NCBI GenBank assembly: GCA_022984795.1
Contig: JALIHJ010000006.1
Location: 186,001-250,000 of the forward strand
Length of the DNA stretch: 64,000 nt
Direction of reading: 5' to 3'
Source: Fabrea salina
Lineage: Eukaryota > Ciliophora > Heterotrichea > Heterotrichida > Fabreidae
Made by a program: the position numbers and the translations under genes. Shown here piece after piece: positions 8,514 to 18,977 of the stretch. The first letter of the stretch is position 1, and each line of letters starts with the position of its first letter. The notes under the pieces are model-generated. The model searched no databases, was not told the origin of the DNA, and was given only the letters and a program-made list of their open reading frames with translations.

Positions 8514-11500
8514 ATGCAAACAGAGATCATACACCCGTCTGAAGAACAAAAACCAATCTTCAACCTAAAGATCCAGTCCAGCACCCAGCAAGTTGTTGGG
8601 CGGAAGATAAATTCTTACAAAAAGCTCTCTATGAAGAAGGCATCTTTAAAGCAACCAATCAACTTAATCAAGGACTCAAAACTCAAAAGGCAAACAGAGG
8701 TTAGAAAAAGACCCTTGACTGACAGAGAAGTACCCAAAGCCAAAAGAACCAGGAGTGCCGGGAAATTCAAAACCAACCTAAACACTCTAACTCCTGGAAA
8801 AGAAGACAAAGCAGTAATGGTCATCCCTCCTAAATCAGCAAGGACCAAAACCCAAAAACGCAGACAACCCAGCCAAGTCAAGCCCCAAGAGTCCTCACCC
8901 AAACCCAAAAAGTCTACTGGAAAGATCAAGCACATCATAAGCGAAACTCTTCAAAAAAACCAAATCGAAAAGAAAGAAAAACTCAAAAAAGACCAGGAAA
9001 AAAAACTACTTGAAGAAACCAAAAAGGCTGAGTTAAAAAGTACTAACGATCTAATCCGCAAAAGAAACGCCAAAAAAGCCCAAAAAGATGAAAAACTCCA
9101 CTCTGCAGCTTGGGGAGTAGACCAACGTCAATTTAAACAAGAAGGTTATTTTCAAAGAAACCAAAAAACCCAAGAAATCCGAGAAAAACGCAGAGCCGAA
9201 AGAGAAAAAAGAAAAGCTGAAGGAAGAGCTGCCATAGGCCTCGAGCACATTAAACTGTCCAAAAAGTCGCCCTCCAAAACCAAGACTCACCAAGCTCCTC
9301 GCATTAAAAGCTATGACCCCGAAATCAAAAAGTTCATGGAACAAAAAAAGCAAACCCAACGACTGAATTCCTACAAAGCCAAACAAGAACTTTTAAAAAA
9401 AGAACAAGAAAGAGAAATAGCACTCCAGAAACTTGAAATCAAACAGAAAACAGCCATCAGAAAGTCCATTAAAAAGAAAAAGAAAAAGAAGACCAAGTCC
9501 CTCAAAGGACTTAAAAGTCCTGCTCGGGACTCCTACCTTAAGGAAAAGTTTTTGGAGTTAAAAGAAAGGTCCCAAGCAACTTTCCAAAACTACTTTGAAT
9601 TCGCCCATAAGAACAAAGCTGCAAGCAAAATTCAAAACTGGTACAGAAGAATCAAGTCTAAAGAGTACAGACAGAACTACAGAATGTACACAGAGTCTGA
9701 TTACTCACCTGTCAACTCATTCAAAGAACCAATCAAAACTACCAACTCTGACGAAGAAAGTGAAGCTTCTTTTAACTTTCAAGACTCCGACGAAGAGTTC
9801 CGCACCAGTGAAATAGTTGAAAAGTTCAGACAAAACCTTCAGAGCCAGTATGACGAAATACACCAAAAGTTCCTAGCTAACCAAAGGGTAATGACTGAGC
9901 AACTCGAAGAAATCGGAAGCACTCCTGACTACCCTAACAGTTTCCAGAAGTCCCATGGAAGTTTTGAAGAAGAAAAATACAACTTGCCTCGCCAGTTAGA
10001 CCAAAAAGTTCCTCCTTTGGAGCTAGAGAAACTCAACTTTAAAGAAAAAAGACCTCTAGAGTTAAACATTGAAAGGATCGAACAACCTTTTGTCCACGCA
10101 AAAGAAAGCAGCAGAGGCAAGTTTGAGTTCAACACTGAAAGTAATGAATCGGAAGAGTCGGAACTCTTCACTCAAGAAATAGAGTCGCCAAAAGTAGGTG
10201 CTATAGAGCAGCCTAGGTCTTCTGACAGGTATGAAAGCGAAAGAGACTACGACTGGCTAAAGGATAGCAACTCTAGTGAAGACAGAATTAAACAAGTTCC
10301 TTTTAGGTTCGACAAACTGGAATTCAAAATTCTAGAAGTTCCTAGAATAGCTCTTGAAAGTGCAGTAGAAGAAAACCTTTTTGGAACTACTTTGGCCAAA
10401 GAAATCCTGGAAAACCAAGACTTGGACGAGCTAGACTACGAAGAAGCACTAAAAGACATAGAAAATTGCTTTGAAAAGTCACTAGAAAGTCATTTGGAAG
10501 AATCTAGAGAAGAAAAAACAGAGGAGTTTTCTTCCAAGTTCGAAGAAGACTCCTTAGAACAAAGAGAAAAAGCCAAAAAACATAGAAGAAAGTCTGAAAT
10601 ACTGTCATTCGAAAACTCCCAGGAAAAAGATGAGTCCGATACCCCTGAAGAGCTAAAAGATGCTGAAGAAGTTCCCCCTACCTACTTTGTGCCTGACCTT
10701 ACAGAACAGATCCAAGCCATACTTGTGCAAGAACCTGTCAAGCAAGAGGAGCTTCCACCTAGACTAACTTCTCCTCCTCTAGATTTGAGTTCCTCAGAAT
10801 CAGTCCCTGCAGAGTCAAGTCCTAATCACTTTTCCCCACTTCCTGATGCAGTTGAGAATTGGATACAAAAAGAAATAGACACTGCGATTTCACTCGCCAG
10901 CCAGCAACCAGTTCCCAACGTGGACAGCTCTATTGACTTTATAGACGACTACATGGAAATGATGCTTAACATTTTGCTAGAAAACGAAGAAGAAATTCTT
11001 TACTACATCAACTCTCCCATAGAACACGAACCCTTGGAAAGACTGCAAGTTTTGCAAAGTTCAGAAATAGGCGGACTTCCCAAGTCACCCACTTTAGAAC
11101 TAATCATACCTTCACAGGTATGCAACTACTTGTTTTACGAACTTGAGTCCCAGGAAGACGAAACCCGTAAAGCCTACTTACAGATGCTTTTTGACTGTTT
11201 TAACGAAGCTTTAAACTATATCAGACCCTACGGCACCAAGGGAGAACCTGAGGTATGGTCTTTGAGAAGCAGAGAAGTCTGTGGAGAAAGTGACTTAGTG
11301 GAAGTTTTTAAAAAGGCAAGAGAGTGCCTGAAAAAGTGGGTAGAAATAAAAGGAGGGTACATTCCTGGCGAAGAGGAGTTCTTGGATAACGGAGAGTTGG
11401 ACCAAGAAAGACTCCAAAACATCAGAGAAGAACGCATGAGTGTATTTCTTTGTGAAGACGTTAAGGAAGAAGAAAAGAACTGGCTGAACTACGAAGAAGA

Positions 11501-11591
11501 AGAAATGCAAACTAAACTTGACATAGCTGACATGGTTCTTGAGCACCTGGTTTGTGAAACCATTGACTTATTACAAAGCCTTAGTAATTAG
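8514..11591 (+). CDS. large basic IQ-motif protein with DUF4378-like C-terminus
   Basis: 1025 aa. Residues 1-340 are very Lys-rich coiled coil. An IQ motif (KAASKIQNWYRRIKSKEYRQ) lies near 370-390. The middle (400-850) is acidic and disordered. The C-terminal 170 residues are helical, with LFDCFNEALNYI and ending IADMVLEHLVCETIDLLQSL; this pairing resembles DUF4378 of microtubule-associated TRM/CEP350-like proteins. A cytoskeletal, calmodulin/centrin-binding role is inferred. The start has a TTTATAATG context. Confidence 0.6.
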   Translation: MQTEIIHPSEEQKPIFNLKIQSSTQQVVGRKINSYKKLSMKKASLKQPINLIKDSKLKRQTEVRKRPLTDREVPKAKRTRSAGKFKTNLNTLTPGKEDKAVMVIPPKSARTKTQKRRQPSQVKPQESSPKPKKSTGKIKHIISETLQKNQIEKKEKLKKDQEKKLLEETKKAELKSTNDLIRKRNAKKAQKDEKLHSAAWGVDQRQFKQEGYFQRNQKTQEIREKRRAEREKRKAEGRAAIGLEHIKLSKKSPSKTKTHQAPRIKSYDPEIKKFMEQKKQTQRLNSYKAKQELLKKEQEREIALQKLEIKQKTAIRKSIKKKKKKKTKSLKGLKSPARDSYLKEKFLELKERSQATFQNYFEFAHKNKAASKIQNWYRRIKSKEYRQNYRMYTESDYSPVNSFKEPIKTTNSDEESEASFNFQDSDEEFRTSEIVEKFRQNLQSQYDEIHQKFLANQRVMTEQLEEIGSTPDYPNSFQKSHGSFEEEKYNLPRQLDQKVPPLELEKLNFKEKRPLELNIERIEQPFVHAKESSRGKFEFNTESNESEESELFTQEIESPKVGAIEQPRSSDRYESERDYDWLKDSNSSEDRIKQVPFRFDKLEFKILEVPRIALESAVEENLFGTTLAKEILENQDLDELDYEEALKDIENCFEKSLESHLEESREEKTEEFSSKFEEDSLEQREKAKKHRRKSEILSFENSQEKDESDTPEELKDAEEVPPTYFVPDLTEQIQAILVQEPVKQEELPPRLTSPPLDLSSSESVPAESSPNHFSPLPDAVENWIQKEIDTAISLASQQPVPNVDSSIDFIDDYMEMMLNILLENEEEILYYINSPIEHEPLERLQVLQSSEIGGLPKSPTLELIIPSQVCNYLFYELESQEDETRKAYLQMLFDCFNEALNYIRPYGTKGEPEVWSLRSREVCGESDLVEVFKKARECLKKWVEIKGGYIPGEEEFLDNGELDQERLQNIREERMSVFLCEDVKEEEKNWLNYEEEEMQTKLDIADMVLEHLVCETIDLLQSLSN

Positions 11592-11623
11592 ATTATGTAT
11601 CAATGAAATTCAATATAAATTAA

Positions 11624-12382
11624 ATGGGCAATATAATTTGTTCAAACGAAGAAACTATCAATCAGGAATTTTTAACACCAGAAGAAGTTTTGCAAGAAAA
11701 TATTACAGTTCTGAACAGCGAATCCCACTGCGAATTTGAAGCAGAACGCATTAGCAACTCAAGCAATGTCTCAGTTGGTATTCCAAGAATCAGCACTGTG
11801 AGTCCGATCTCTTCCAACCTCAGACTGATGCCTTCTACACAAAACGAAACTTTTCAAGTAAACAGTGAAACAGAGGAACTTAACAAGTTTTTGGAAGAAA
11901 TGAAACTTAAAAAAGACTTTCTAGTAGAAGATGAGTTGCTTAGGCACCAGGCCTCTGACAAGTTCATACCGAGGTGGTGTGAGCTGTCTAACTCAGAGTT
12001 TAAGTACTTCAAAAACAAGCTTTCTAAAATCTGCGGAGAAAAGCCCCTTAAAAGAATTAATGTTGAATCCATCGGAAAGGTTATAGAACGCACAGACATC
12101 GCAGAAAACACCTTAGAAATTGAACTCAAGCAAACTAGCCAAAAAAGCAGTTTTACTTCAAAATTGAGTCCAAATAATTCTAGTAACATGTCTTTTTCTT
12201 CGCTCAACAGAATGGTTCCAGCATTTAACCCCAAATTCAAAAAACAAGAAACTAAAAACACATGGGCTAATCGTCAAAAAAACATGGTTTACTCAGAAAA
12301 CCACCTTATCTTCAAGGCTCCTGACTCCAAAGCGTTTCAAAAATGGCAAGCTTCTTTAAATCTAGTTCTAAATAATGAATAA
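11624..12382 (+). CDS. PH-domain protein, predicted N-myristoylated
   Basis: 252 aa. It begins MGNIICSNE: Gly2 and Ser/Cys at 6-7 fit myristoylation plus palmitoylation. A PH domain is split by a low-complexity insert: FIPRWCELSNSEFKYFKNK is the beta1-beta3 start at about 112-130, and HLIFKAPDSKAFQKWQASLNLVL at the C-terminus is the last strand and helix with the conserved Trp. Membrane recruitment is inferred. Its last codons overlap an ATG at 12375 that could begin the next gene. Confidence 0.6.
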   Translation: MGNIICSNEETINQEFLTPEEVLQENITVLNSESHCEFEAERISNSSNVSVGIPRISTVSPISSNLRLMPSTQNETFQVNSETEELNKFLEEMKLKKDFLVEDELLRHQASDKFIPRWCELSNSEFKYFKNKLSKICGEKPLKRINVESIGKVIERTDIAENTLEIELKQTSQKSSFTSKLSPNNSSNMSFSSLNRMVPAFNPKFKKQETKNTWANRQKNMVYSENHLIFKAPDSKAFQKWQASLNLVLNNE

Positions 12383-13073
12383 TTCATCAGACTCAATAGA
12401 ATACCACTTAGGAGCCTCAATGCTCAACAACACAAAACCTGTAAGGAAACCCCTTCAAAAAGTTGCACCTCTCAGGAAAGTTGCTAACCAAGTATTTCCT
12501 GAATCCCAAACTGCAGTTAAAGCTTCTTCAAATAACTCAAAGTCAGAATCTTTCCAAAACAGTCCCCTTATAGTTCACAAAAAATCCAACACACAGATTT
12601 TCTTCAAAGAATCAAACCCAGTATCTAGAACTTCTACTGCTTTAAAATCCACCCGAAAAAAACCTTCCCCTAAAAAGCAACCCCAAGAATTCAAACTCCC
12701 TGTAAAAGCTATTAACTGCAAACTGCTAAGAGAAGTCACTAGAACTAGAGTTTTGAAAATGCTAGTTGAAGAGAGTGAAAAGCCCCAGTCACTCCCTCCA
12801 AGTAAAGGATTACACCTAAGAGTTCCCAGCCAAACCAAAGAAATGTCTAAAGCCCTTAAACAGATGAAAGAAAAGGAAAGAGTCCTCAGACAAGAAAAAG
12901 ACTTTAGTGAAAAGGTCAGGAACTTGTCCTCTAAAATAGACAAAACTTTTTACTATGTAGAACACAAAGTACCGAAAAGAAACAGTCCTCTAAAGAAAAC
13001 CAGAAGAAAAGCAAAAGCCAAGTCCATCCGAGTACTGCCTTCAAGGATAATAATCAATACAAACGGTTTATAA
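12375..13073 (+). CDS. basic low-complexity protein of unknown function
   Basis: 232 aa if the ATG at 12375 is used, which overlaps the previous gene by 8 bp; 217 aa from the ATG at 12420. It is rich in Lys, Ser, Pro and Arg with a charged helix (about 155-190, KEMSKALKQMKEKERVLRQ) and a basic tail (KKTRRKAKAKSIRV). No domain recognised. Its stop is followed after only 3 bp (TAA) by the ATG of the PP2C gene. Confidence 0.7.
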   Translation: MNNSSDSIEYHLGASMLNNTKPVRKPLQKVAPLRKVANQVFPESQTAVKASSNNSKSESFQNSPLIVHKKSNTQIFFKESNPVSRTSTALKSTRKKPSPKKQPQEFKLPVKAINCKLLREVTRTRVLKMLVEESEKPQSLPPSKGLHLRVPSQTKEMSKALKQMKEKERVLRQEKDFSEKVRNLSSKIDKTFYYVEHKVPKRNSPLKKTRRKAKAKSIRVLPSRIIINTNGL

Positions 13074-13076
13074 TAA

Positions 13077-14171
13077 ATGGGAAGTTGTTCTATGAAATCT
13101 AAAACCCAAGAAACCATCAGTCCTAGTAAGTTACAATATAAAAGGTTTGCAAAGATTACCCTTAGCGAACCCCAACCTGGTAACTTCAACTCAAATACTA
13201 TGAAGCTCTTTTTAGTAAAACCTAAGTTTGTGGAAGCCAAACCAATTGAGTACCTAGAAAAAGCGTACCAACTAAGCATGTGCATACTTCCAGGAACAGA
13301 CCCCCTTGAAAGGATCTACAAAGAATGCCAAGATACCTGCTTTTGTCTAAATTCGTCAGACAACATATTCATAGGAGTTTACGATGGACACGGAAAAGAA
13401 GGCGAACACGTAGTGAACTTCTGCACTAATTTTGTTAAGAACTTTTACCAACACAACTTTAAAACTAAAGTTGACTCAATAGGTGAGTTTCTAAGAGCTG
13501 CTACAAATAAGTGCGACGACTTCATTAAGCTCAACAGCTCAATTGACGTAAGCCTTTCAGGCACTACCCAAGTTTTAGTTGTGTTAAGAAACAACCTTTT
13601 AAATATTGCTAACGTAGGAGACTCACGTGCAGTTCTTGCTAGTTTAAGCAAAGAAACCAGCCAACTCCAAACCTTGCAACTCACTACTGACCAAAAACCA
13701 GAGACTGAAACTGAGCTTTTCCGAATTATCAAGTCTGGAGGTGTGGTGCAAAAAATGCTGAATGAAGGCCAAAAAGTAGGGCCTTACAGAGTTTGGGGCA
13801 AGTACACTGCAGTTCCTGGACTGGCAATGTCTAGGTCAATAGGCGACTCAATAGCAAGTGAACTAGGTGTAATATGCACTCCAGAGTTAGTTGAAAGACC
13901 CCTAGAACCACTAGACCAGTTTGTTGTAGTAGCAACAGACGGAGTGTGGGGTGTAATGAGTAATGAAGAAGTTGTTCAGTTTATACAGAGGTACAGAAAA
14001 GTCACCCTCAAAGAAGCTAGCCAAGTCCCTGAGGGTCCCCCTAGTGTAAAGAACTCTTGTATTGCACAGTTGTTGTGTGAGGAGGCTAGACTTAAGTGGC
14101 TGGAACTTATTGAACAGGACATGACTATTATTGACGACATTTCTTGTGTAATACTTGAGTTTAATCAGTAA
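13077..14171 (+). CDS. PP2C-family protein phosphatase, predicted N-myristoylated
   Basis: 364 aa. PP2C (PPM) motifs in order: IGVYDGHGKEGEHV (metal-binding Asp), SGTTQVLVVL, ANVGDSRAVLA, AMSRSIGD, VVVATDGVWG and DDISCVIL at the end, so the Mn/Mg-binding aspartates are in place. It should dephosphorylate Ser/Thr residues. The MGSCSMKSK start fits myristoylation, as in several ciliate PP2Cs. The stop overlaps the end of the convergent Hsp110-type gene by 11 bp. Confidence 0.92.
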   Translation: MGSCSMKSKTQETISPSKLQYKRFAKITLSEPQPGNFNSNTMKLFLVKPKFVEAKPIEYLEKAYQLSMCILPGTDPLERIYKECQDTCFCLNSSDNIFIGVYDGHGKEGEHVVNFCTNFVKNFYQHNFKTKVDSIGEFLRAATNKCDDFIKLNSSIDVSLSGTTQVLVVLRNNLLNIANVGDSRAVLASLSKETSQLQTLQLTTDQKPETETELFRIIKSGGVVQKMLNEGQKVGPYRVWGKYTAVPGLAMSRSIGDSIASELGVICTPELVERPLEPLDQFVVVATDGVWGVMSNEEVVQFIQRYRKVTLKEASQVPEGPPSVKNSCIAQLLCEEARLKWLELIEQDMTIIDDISCVILEFNQ

Positions 14172-16453
14172 TATTTACATTATGCTTTTTGATTGTAGTT
14201 TCTGCCACGTCGATGATTTTAAGGTTCTGCTTAACAAAGTCATCAGTTGACATAGGGAAGTCGCTGTACTTGGGGTAGCTCGAAAGCAACTCAAAAGTTT
14301 CTTGCAAAAAAGCCTTAGCTTCTTCAACAGTATTTACAAGTCGGTCTTCACTTACGGACTTTAGACAACCTTCTGCCCACTTAATAGTGTCTTGCAACTC
14401 TTGCACCAAACTAGGTAGCATTGAGTACTTTTCAAACCTTTTTTTAACGGGTCGAACTAACTCCTTTAGTTCAGATAGTTTTTGGACGTACTCAGTGCCA
14501 CTGCACTCACTGTCAGAGTCTAGCCAAGTTTTGGTTTGCTGGAACTCACTTAGAATTTGACTAGTGTAGTCTGGAATGCAAAAATCTAGAAGTTCAGTTT
14601 GAAGCCTAGGACCCCATTCATTCATAAAACTATAAATTTGGGCTTTTTTGTCCAAAGACTCTCTAAAAAGCTTTTCTTCTTCGTACATTCTGCGTTCTTC
14701 ATGCATGTATTGGTTTAGTTGGTAGAAGTCCATTCCTTTAGTTGAGGTTGAAACTTCTAAAGGCGCTATTTTTGTGCAGGGCGAAAGGTCTCCTGGGTAG
14801 TTTTCCTTTTCTTCTAGGAACTCATGAAATACTTCAGGTTTGGAATCTAAGGTTTCAAAAGACTCAATTTCTCCTTCAGAACTTATTTTTTGAGTCTGTT
14901 GAGCGTAAAGTATGTTGATGAGTCCGTTTCTGTCTAGTTTAACTCCAAACTCCACAACACTTCTAGAGTTCTTCGGAAGCCGCACTGTAAACTTAGAAAC
15001 TCCAGGGTCGATTCCTAAGTTTTCTTCCTCTAGGTTGAAAAAGTCAACTTCAAAAGACTCACTCACCTCCAGCTTAAACTTTTTTACCACTGGAAAGTGT
15101 TTGTGTGCCTCAAAAGCTACTTGAGGACAAAAAGTGAGGTAGGTGTGCAAAGGAGAAATCAAGTAAGAAACAGAGTGTGGCAAAAAGTCCAAGACATGCA
15201 AAACCTTGGACTTATATACAGGACTGAGTGCAGCAGCTCTGTAAGCAAGACCAATGGCAACTGCTTGTTGGGGGTTGAAAGTACACTGGGGGTTCTTGAA
15301 CACCTTGTTTAGAACTTCCTGGACTTTAATAGTTTTGGAGGCCCCTCCAATTACTTCTAGGTCTTCAACTTGTTCCAAACCTAAATAGTTAGTATACTCT
15401 GTCCTTGTTTAAACAGAAGTCAATTTCGCACAGGTTCGATAGTGTTTGAAAAAGTTCTACACTAGGAGACTGTGCTTCTGTAACTTACCTGCAATTCTTT
15501 AGAGCCCTTACACAAGTTTCTTCTAACCTTAAGTAAAGGTTGTAACACAGTTCTGTGAACTTAGTTCTGCTCAGTTTTGCGTTTAAGTCAAAGTTCTCTG
15601 TGAGGTTTTCAATGTTTGCTACTGCTTCGGTGTGAATTGAAAGGTCCTTCTTTAGCTTTTCAGAGGCTAGTTGTAGCTTTAGTTTGGAAGAGGGTGTGCT
15701 CAGGGGTTCAATTCCAAACTCTTTGTAGAACTCTTGAGACAAGTAGTTCATGATTTCCCAGTTAAAGTCCCTGCCTCCAAGGTTCCTATCGTAAGAGTGA
15801 GCTAGGACTTTTAGTTGGTCTCCTTTAAACTCTACAATGCTCACAGTGAACTTGGAAGCCCCTAAGTCAGCAAAAGCCACTACTTTAGGAGCCTTGATGA
15901 ATTCTCCTTGGCTCAGAATTCCGTACCCAAGGGCAGCTGCGGTGGTGTCGTGCATAATTTGCAGACAGTCAGCTTCAGCTATTTTACAAGCATCCATGTA
16001 AGCTCTGCGTTCAACTTCTCTTAAGTAAACCGGAACTGAAAGAACTAAGTCTGAAGAGCTCATAGACAAGCCGTGCTCCCGAGTGGTTTCGCTCAGTCCC
16101 GACAAAAGCATACCTACTACTTGTTCTGGCCTGAAAAGTTTTTCTTGACGACAAAAAGTCACTTTGTGTTCCATGTGGTTTGTAAGGGTGTTTGTAAGCC
16201 ACTTAGTTTCTTCACTGAGGTAACTATACGTGGTGTTCAAACCCAGTAGCCGAGTTGGGTAGATGATTGAGTTCTGAGGGTTTTCTTGAAGTTGGGACTT
16301 AAAGCCCATTAACCTTTTGTTTTCTTGGAAACTTACAATTGAAGGAACCAAAAACCCTTGGTTTTGCAAAACTTCAACAGTGTTGTTTTTGACCACAGCA
16401 ATTGTGGAATTTTCACTTCCTAAGTCGATTCCAATTGCACCGACACCTGCCAT
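14161..16453 (-). CDS. Hsp110-type Hsp70-superfamily chaperone (joint between exons unresolved)
   Basis: The N-terminal exon (16453-15489) encodes an Hsp70 ATPase domain: GIDLGSENSTIAVV phosphate loop, DTTAAALGYG, and VVAFADLGASKFTVSIV. The C-terminal exon starts before the conserved EVIGGASKTIK and runs through FNPQQAVAIGLAYRAA, a beta domain and a long helical lid, as in Hsp110/SSE nucleotide-exchange chaperones; the EEVD tail is absent. The two frames differ, and 15379-15488 holds stops in both. The only single GT-AG excision with the GTAAGT donor that I found to restore the frame is 85 nt (15404-15488), giving KNCRTEYTNYLGLEQ. That is far longer than every other intron here. The join is therefore uncertain, the family is not. 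Confidence 0.75.
15404..15488 (-). other. candidate 85-nt intron in the Hsp110-type gene
   Basis: Donor GTAAGT at 15488, acceptor AAACAAG ending at 15404, phase 2. Among acceptors up to about 130 nt downstream of this donor, only 19 and 85 nt have the right length modulo 3, and the 19-nt version runs into a TAG. No 15-nt GTAA...AG intron fits this place. Confidence 0.35.
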
Positions 16454-16484
16454 ATTTATTAGCCTGGTTACTATGCATGTAACA

Positions 16485-17942
16485 ATGAAAAAGAATAGAA
16501 GAATTCATTTCTTATCTGATGAATTATACAAAGTTGAACTCAACAAAGATCAGAGAAAAGTACTCAGAGGAGAAACAGGCAACAGAAACTCCGGACTTAC
16601 CCTTAAGGGCTCTAGGAAAAGGTCTCAGTCCCAGGAATCTGGTAACCTAAAACCACCAGCTAACCGAAAACAACTCTTAAACGAGTACATTAAAAAGCAA
16701 GAAGCGCAAAAAACCACCCACAACAAAGCAAAGTCAATAGTGACCAGTCCGAGAAGACACAAAGCAAATCACAGAAAAATATTTTCTGACAGTTTAATGC
16801 TTAACTTGTCTCCAAAGCCAAGCCCACGAGCACAACCAAGTGAACGCAAAAGGGGTTCTGACTACTCAGGACTGAGTCTTTCAACAGCTTTTGAGGAAGA
16901 AGAAAAAGAGTCTTTAGTTTCCTTTTTTTCTAGCTTCTTCCTCAAAAACTACGTAGTGCCTTCCACTAAACTTGAGTTTTTCAAGCTAGAATACATTATA
17001 GGACAAGGGGCCTTTGGAAAAGTCCACAAAGCCACTCAAAAACTCACAGGCTTGCCTGTAGCTTTGAAGCTAATAGAAAAAAGCCTCTTGAAAGACGAGA
17101 TCCTTAGGAGAAAAGTACTTCACGAAGTAAGCATCCACAAAAAAATACAAAAACCCAAAGTAGTAAAGGTACTCGAAACCTTTGAAACTCATAAATTCTT
17201 TGTGATTGTAACTGAGTTTCTAGGAGGAGGCAACCTACTTGACTTCGTTAAAAACAAAACTAGGCTTGTTGAGTCAGAAGCAAAATTAATCTTTTTAGAG
17301 ATTTTGGAGGCAACCAAGCAAGTCCACTCTTGTGGAGTCTTGCACCGAGACATCAAGTTAGAAAACTTACTTTTGGACACTAACTACAGACAAGTTAAGA
17401 TTTGTGATTTCGGTATCTCAAAAGCAGCTGAAAGAGGCAGTTTTATTTACGAAACGTCCGGAACTCCAGCGTATCTAGCACCTGAAGTTATTGCAAAACA
17501 AGGCTACTCTGGGTTTTCGTCTGACATCTGGAGTCTAGGAGTTTGCCTTTACGCTATGCTTTGCGGAAAAGTGCCCTTTAAAGCCCCCAACACAAACGAA
17601 CTGCAGAAACTAATCTTTAAAGGAGATTACCATATTCCAGAGTACCTTTCACACGAAGCCGAGGACTTGATAAGCCAACTACTAGTTGCTTTGCCTCATC
17701 AAAGGCCTTCAATCAACCATATCATGAAGCACCCTTGGTTCAAAACAACTAGTTACGACGTGGTGGTTTGTCCTAAGTTCCAGCCTGTGCCTGAGTTAAA
17801 AAACCACTTACCAGAAGAAGTTATTCTTTCTAGATTAGAGGCTTTAGGCTTCTACAGGGACTTTGTAACTAGTTGTCTGGAGTCTTCCCAGTTAAACCAT
17901 GCCACTTTGACTTATAGACTTTTAGAAAGCAATGTAATATAA
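16485..17942 (+). CDS. CAMK/SNF1-like serine/threonine kinase
   Basis: 485 aa from the ATG at 16485; an ATG at 16473 is also open, and anything further upstream lies in the divergent chaperone gene. A basic disordered region (1-150) precedes the kinase domain (about 168-420): GQGAFGKVHKA, VALKLIEK, LHRDIKLENLLL, DFGISK, SGTPAYLAPE and SDIWSLGVCLYAML. The C-terminal tail (EEVILSRLEALGFYRDFV...) looks like the UBA-like helix bundle of AMPK/MARK kinases. Catalytic residues are complete. The substrate is unknown. Confidence 0.88.
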   Translation: MKKNRRIHFLSDELYKVELNKDQRKVLRGETGNRNSGLTLKGSRKRSQSQESGNLKPPANRKQLLNEYIKKQEAQKTTHNKAKSIVTSPRRHKANHRKIFSDSLMLNLSPKPSPRAQPSERKRGSDYSGLSLSTAFEEEEKESLVSFFSSFFLKNYVVPSTKLEFFKLEYIIGQGAFGKVHKATQKLTGLPVALKLIEKSLLKDEILRRKVLHEVSIHKKIQKPKVVKVLETFETHKFFVIVTEFLGGGNLLDFVKNKTRLVESEAKLIFLEILEATKQVHSCGVLHRDIKLENLLLDTNYRQVKICDFGISKAAERGSFIYETSGTPAYLAPEVIAKQGYSGFSSDIWSLGVCLYAMLCGKVPFKAPNTNELQKLIFKGDYHIPEYLSHEAEDLISQLLVALPHQRPSINHIMKHPWFKTTSYDVVVCPKFQPVPELKNHLPEEVILSRLEALGFYRDFVTSCLESSQLNHATLTYRLLESNVI

Positions 17943-17944
17943 TA

Positions 17945-18970
17945 ATGGAGCCCTTAGTTTCTGTAGCACCTATGGTAGACGTAACAAACGTATTCTTCAG
18001 AAACTTCATGAGACTACTTACTAAGCACTCTGTGCTTTACACAGAAATGATGATTGCACACAAAGTTGCAAATGGAACCCAAGAAGAAAGATCCAGGGTG
18101 CTTCAAATGACAGAAACAGAACACAAAGTAGTAGCCCAGTTAGGCGGAAGCGACCCTGAAGTTATGGCAGAAGCCGCTTATCTTTGCCAGCAAAGAGGTT
18201 ACGACGAAGTTAACATCAACTGCGGGTGCCCCAGCAACCGAGTTGAAAAGGGGTTTTTCGGTGCTTGCCTTATGTTGGATCCTGAAAGAGTACGCGAAAT
18301 TGCATACCAAATGGCTAGAAGAGTAAGTGTGCCAGTTACAGTCAAGTGCCGTTTAGGAGTTGACGAACAGGAGTCTTACCCTAACTTGTGCGAGTTTGTA
18401 AGTACAGTCAGCCAAGCTGGAGTGACTGACTTTATAATTCATGCCCGCAAAGCAGTTCTTAAAGGACTGAGTCCAGCTGAAAACAGAACTATTCCTCCAC
18501 TTAGATACAACTGGGTCTACGACTTAGTTAAGGAGTTTCCTGACTTGAAGTTCCAGATCAACGGAGGAGTCCAAACACACGAAATGATATCCGAACACCT
18601 AAAGGCAGGGGTGGCAGGCGTGATGCTAGGGAGACACGCCTACAACAACCCTTGGTTTTTCAGAGAAGTTGACAGTTTGCACTACAAAGTTCCTGACCAA
18701 AACCTTTCAAGAAGGGAAGTTATTTTGAAATACGGAGAAATTTGTGATAAGATTTGTGAAGACTCAGGAAAGGAATTTAACCATGTACTTATGGCTAAGC
18801 CACTCTCTAACTTGTTTGCAGGTGAAAGGTCCAACAAACAGTGGAGGAGGGAGCTAGACCAGTATAGTAAGAGTAAAAAGTTAAAAAGTTTTTCTGAAGT
18901 CTCAGAAGCTATGGTGAGAGTTATGGAGGAAGCCAACCCTGAAGCCCTGGATCGGAAGTCAAGTGTTTAA
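17945..18970 (+). CDS. tRNA-dihydrouridine synthase, DusA-like
   Basis: 341 aa. FMN-dependent Dus family: SVAPMVDVTNVFFRNFMRLL start, VAQLGGSDPEVMAEAA, the active-site NINCGCPSNRVEKGFFGACL (catalytic Cys followed by the typical Asn/Gly environment), VTVKCRLGVD, and HARKAVLKGLSPAENR, which is the DusA-type signature. It reduces uridine in the tRNA D-loop. It starts 2 bp after the stop of the kinase gene (TAATAATGG), so its promoter must lie within that gene or the two are co-transcribed. Confidence 0.92.
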   Translation: MEPLVSVAPMVDVTNVFFRNFMRLLTKHSVLYTEMMIAHKVANGTQEERSRVLQMTETEHKVVAQLGGSDPEVMAEAAYLCQQRGYDEVNINCGCPSNRVEKGFFGACLMLDPERVREIAYQMARRVSVPVTVKCRLGVDEQESYPNLCEFVSTVSQAGVTDFIIHARKAVLKGLSPAENRTIPPLRYNWVYDLVKEFPDLKFQINGGVQTHEMISEHLKAGVAGVMLGRHAYNNPWFFREVDSLHYKVPDQNLSRREVILKYGEICDKICEDSGKEFNHVLMAKPLSNLFAGERSNKQWRRELDQYSKSKKLKSFSEVSEAMVRVMEEANPEALDRKSSV

Positions 18971-18977
18971 GTAATAA

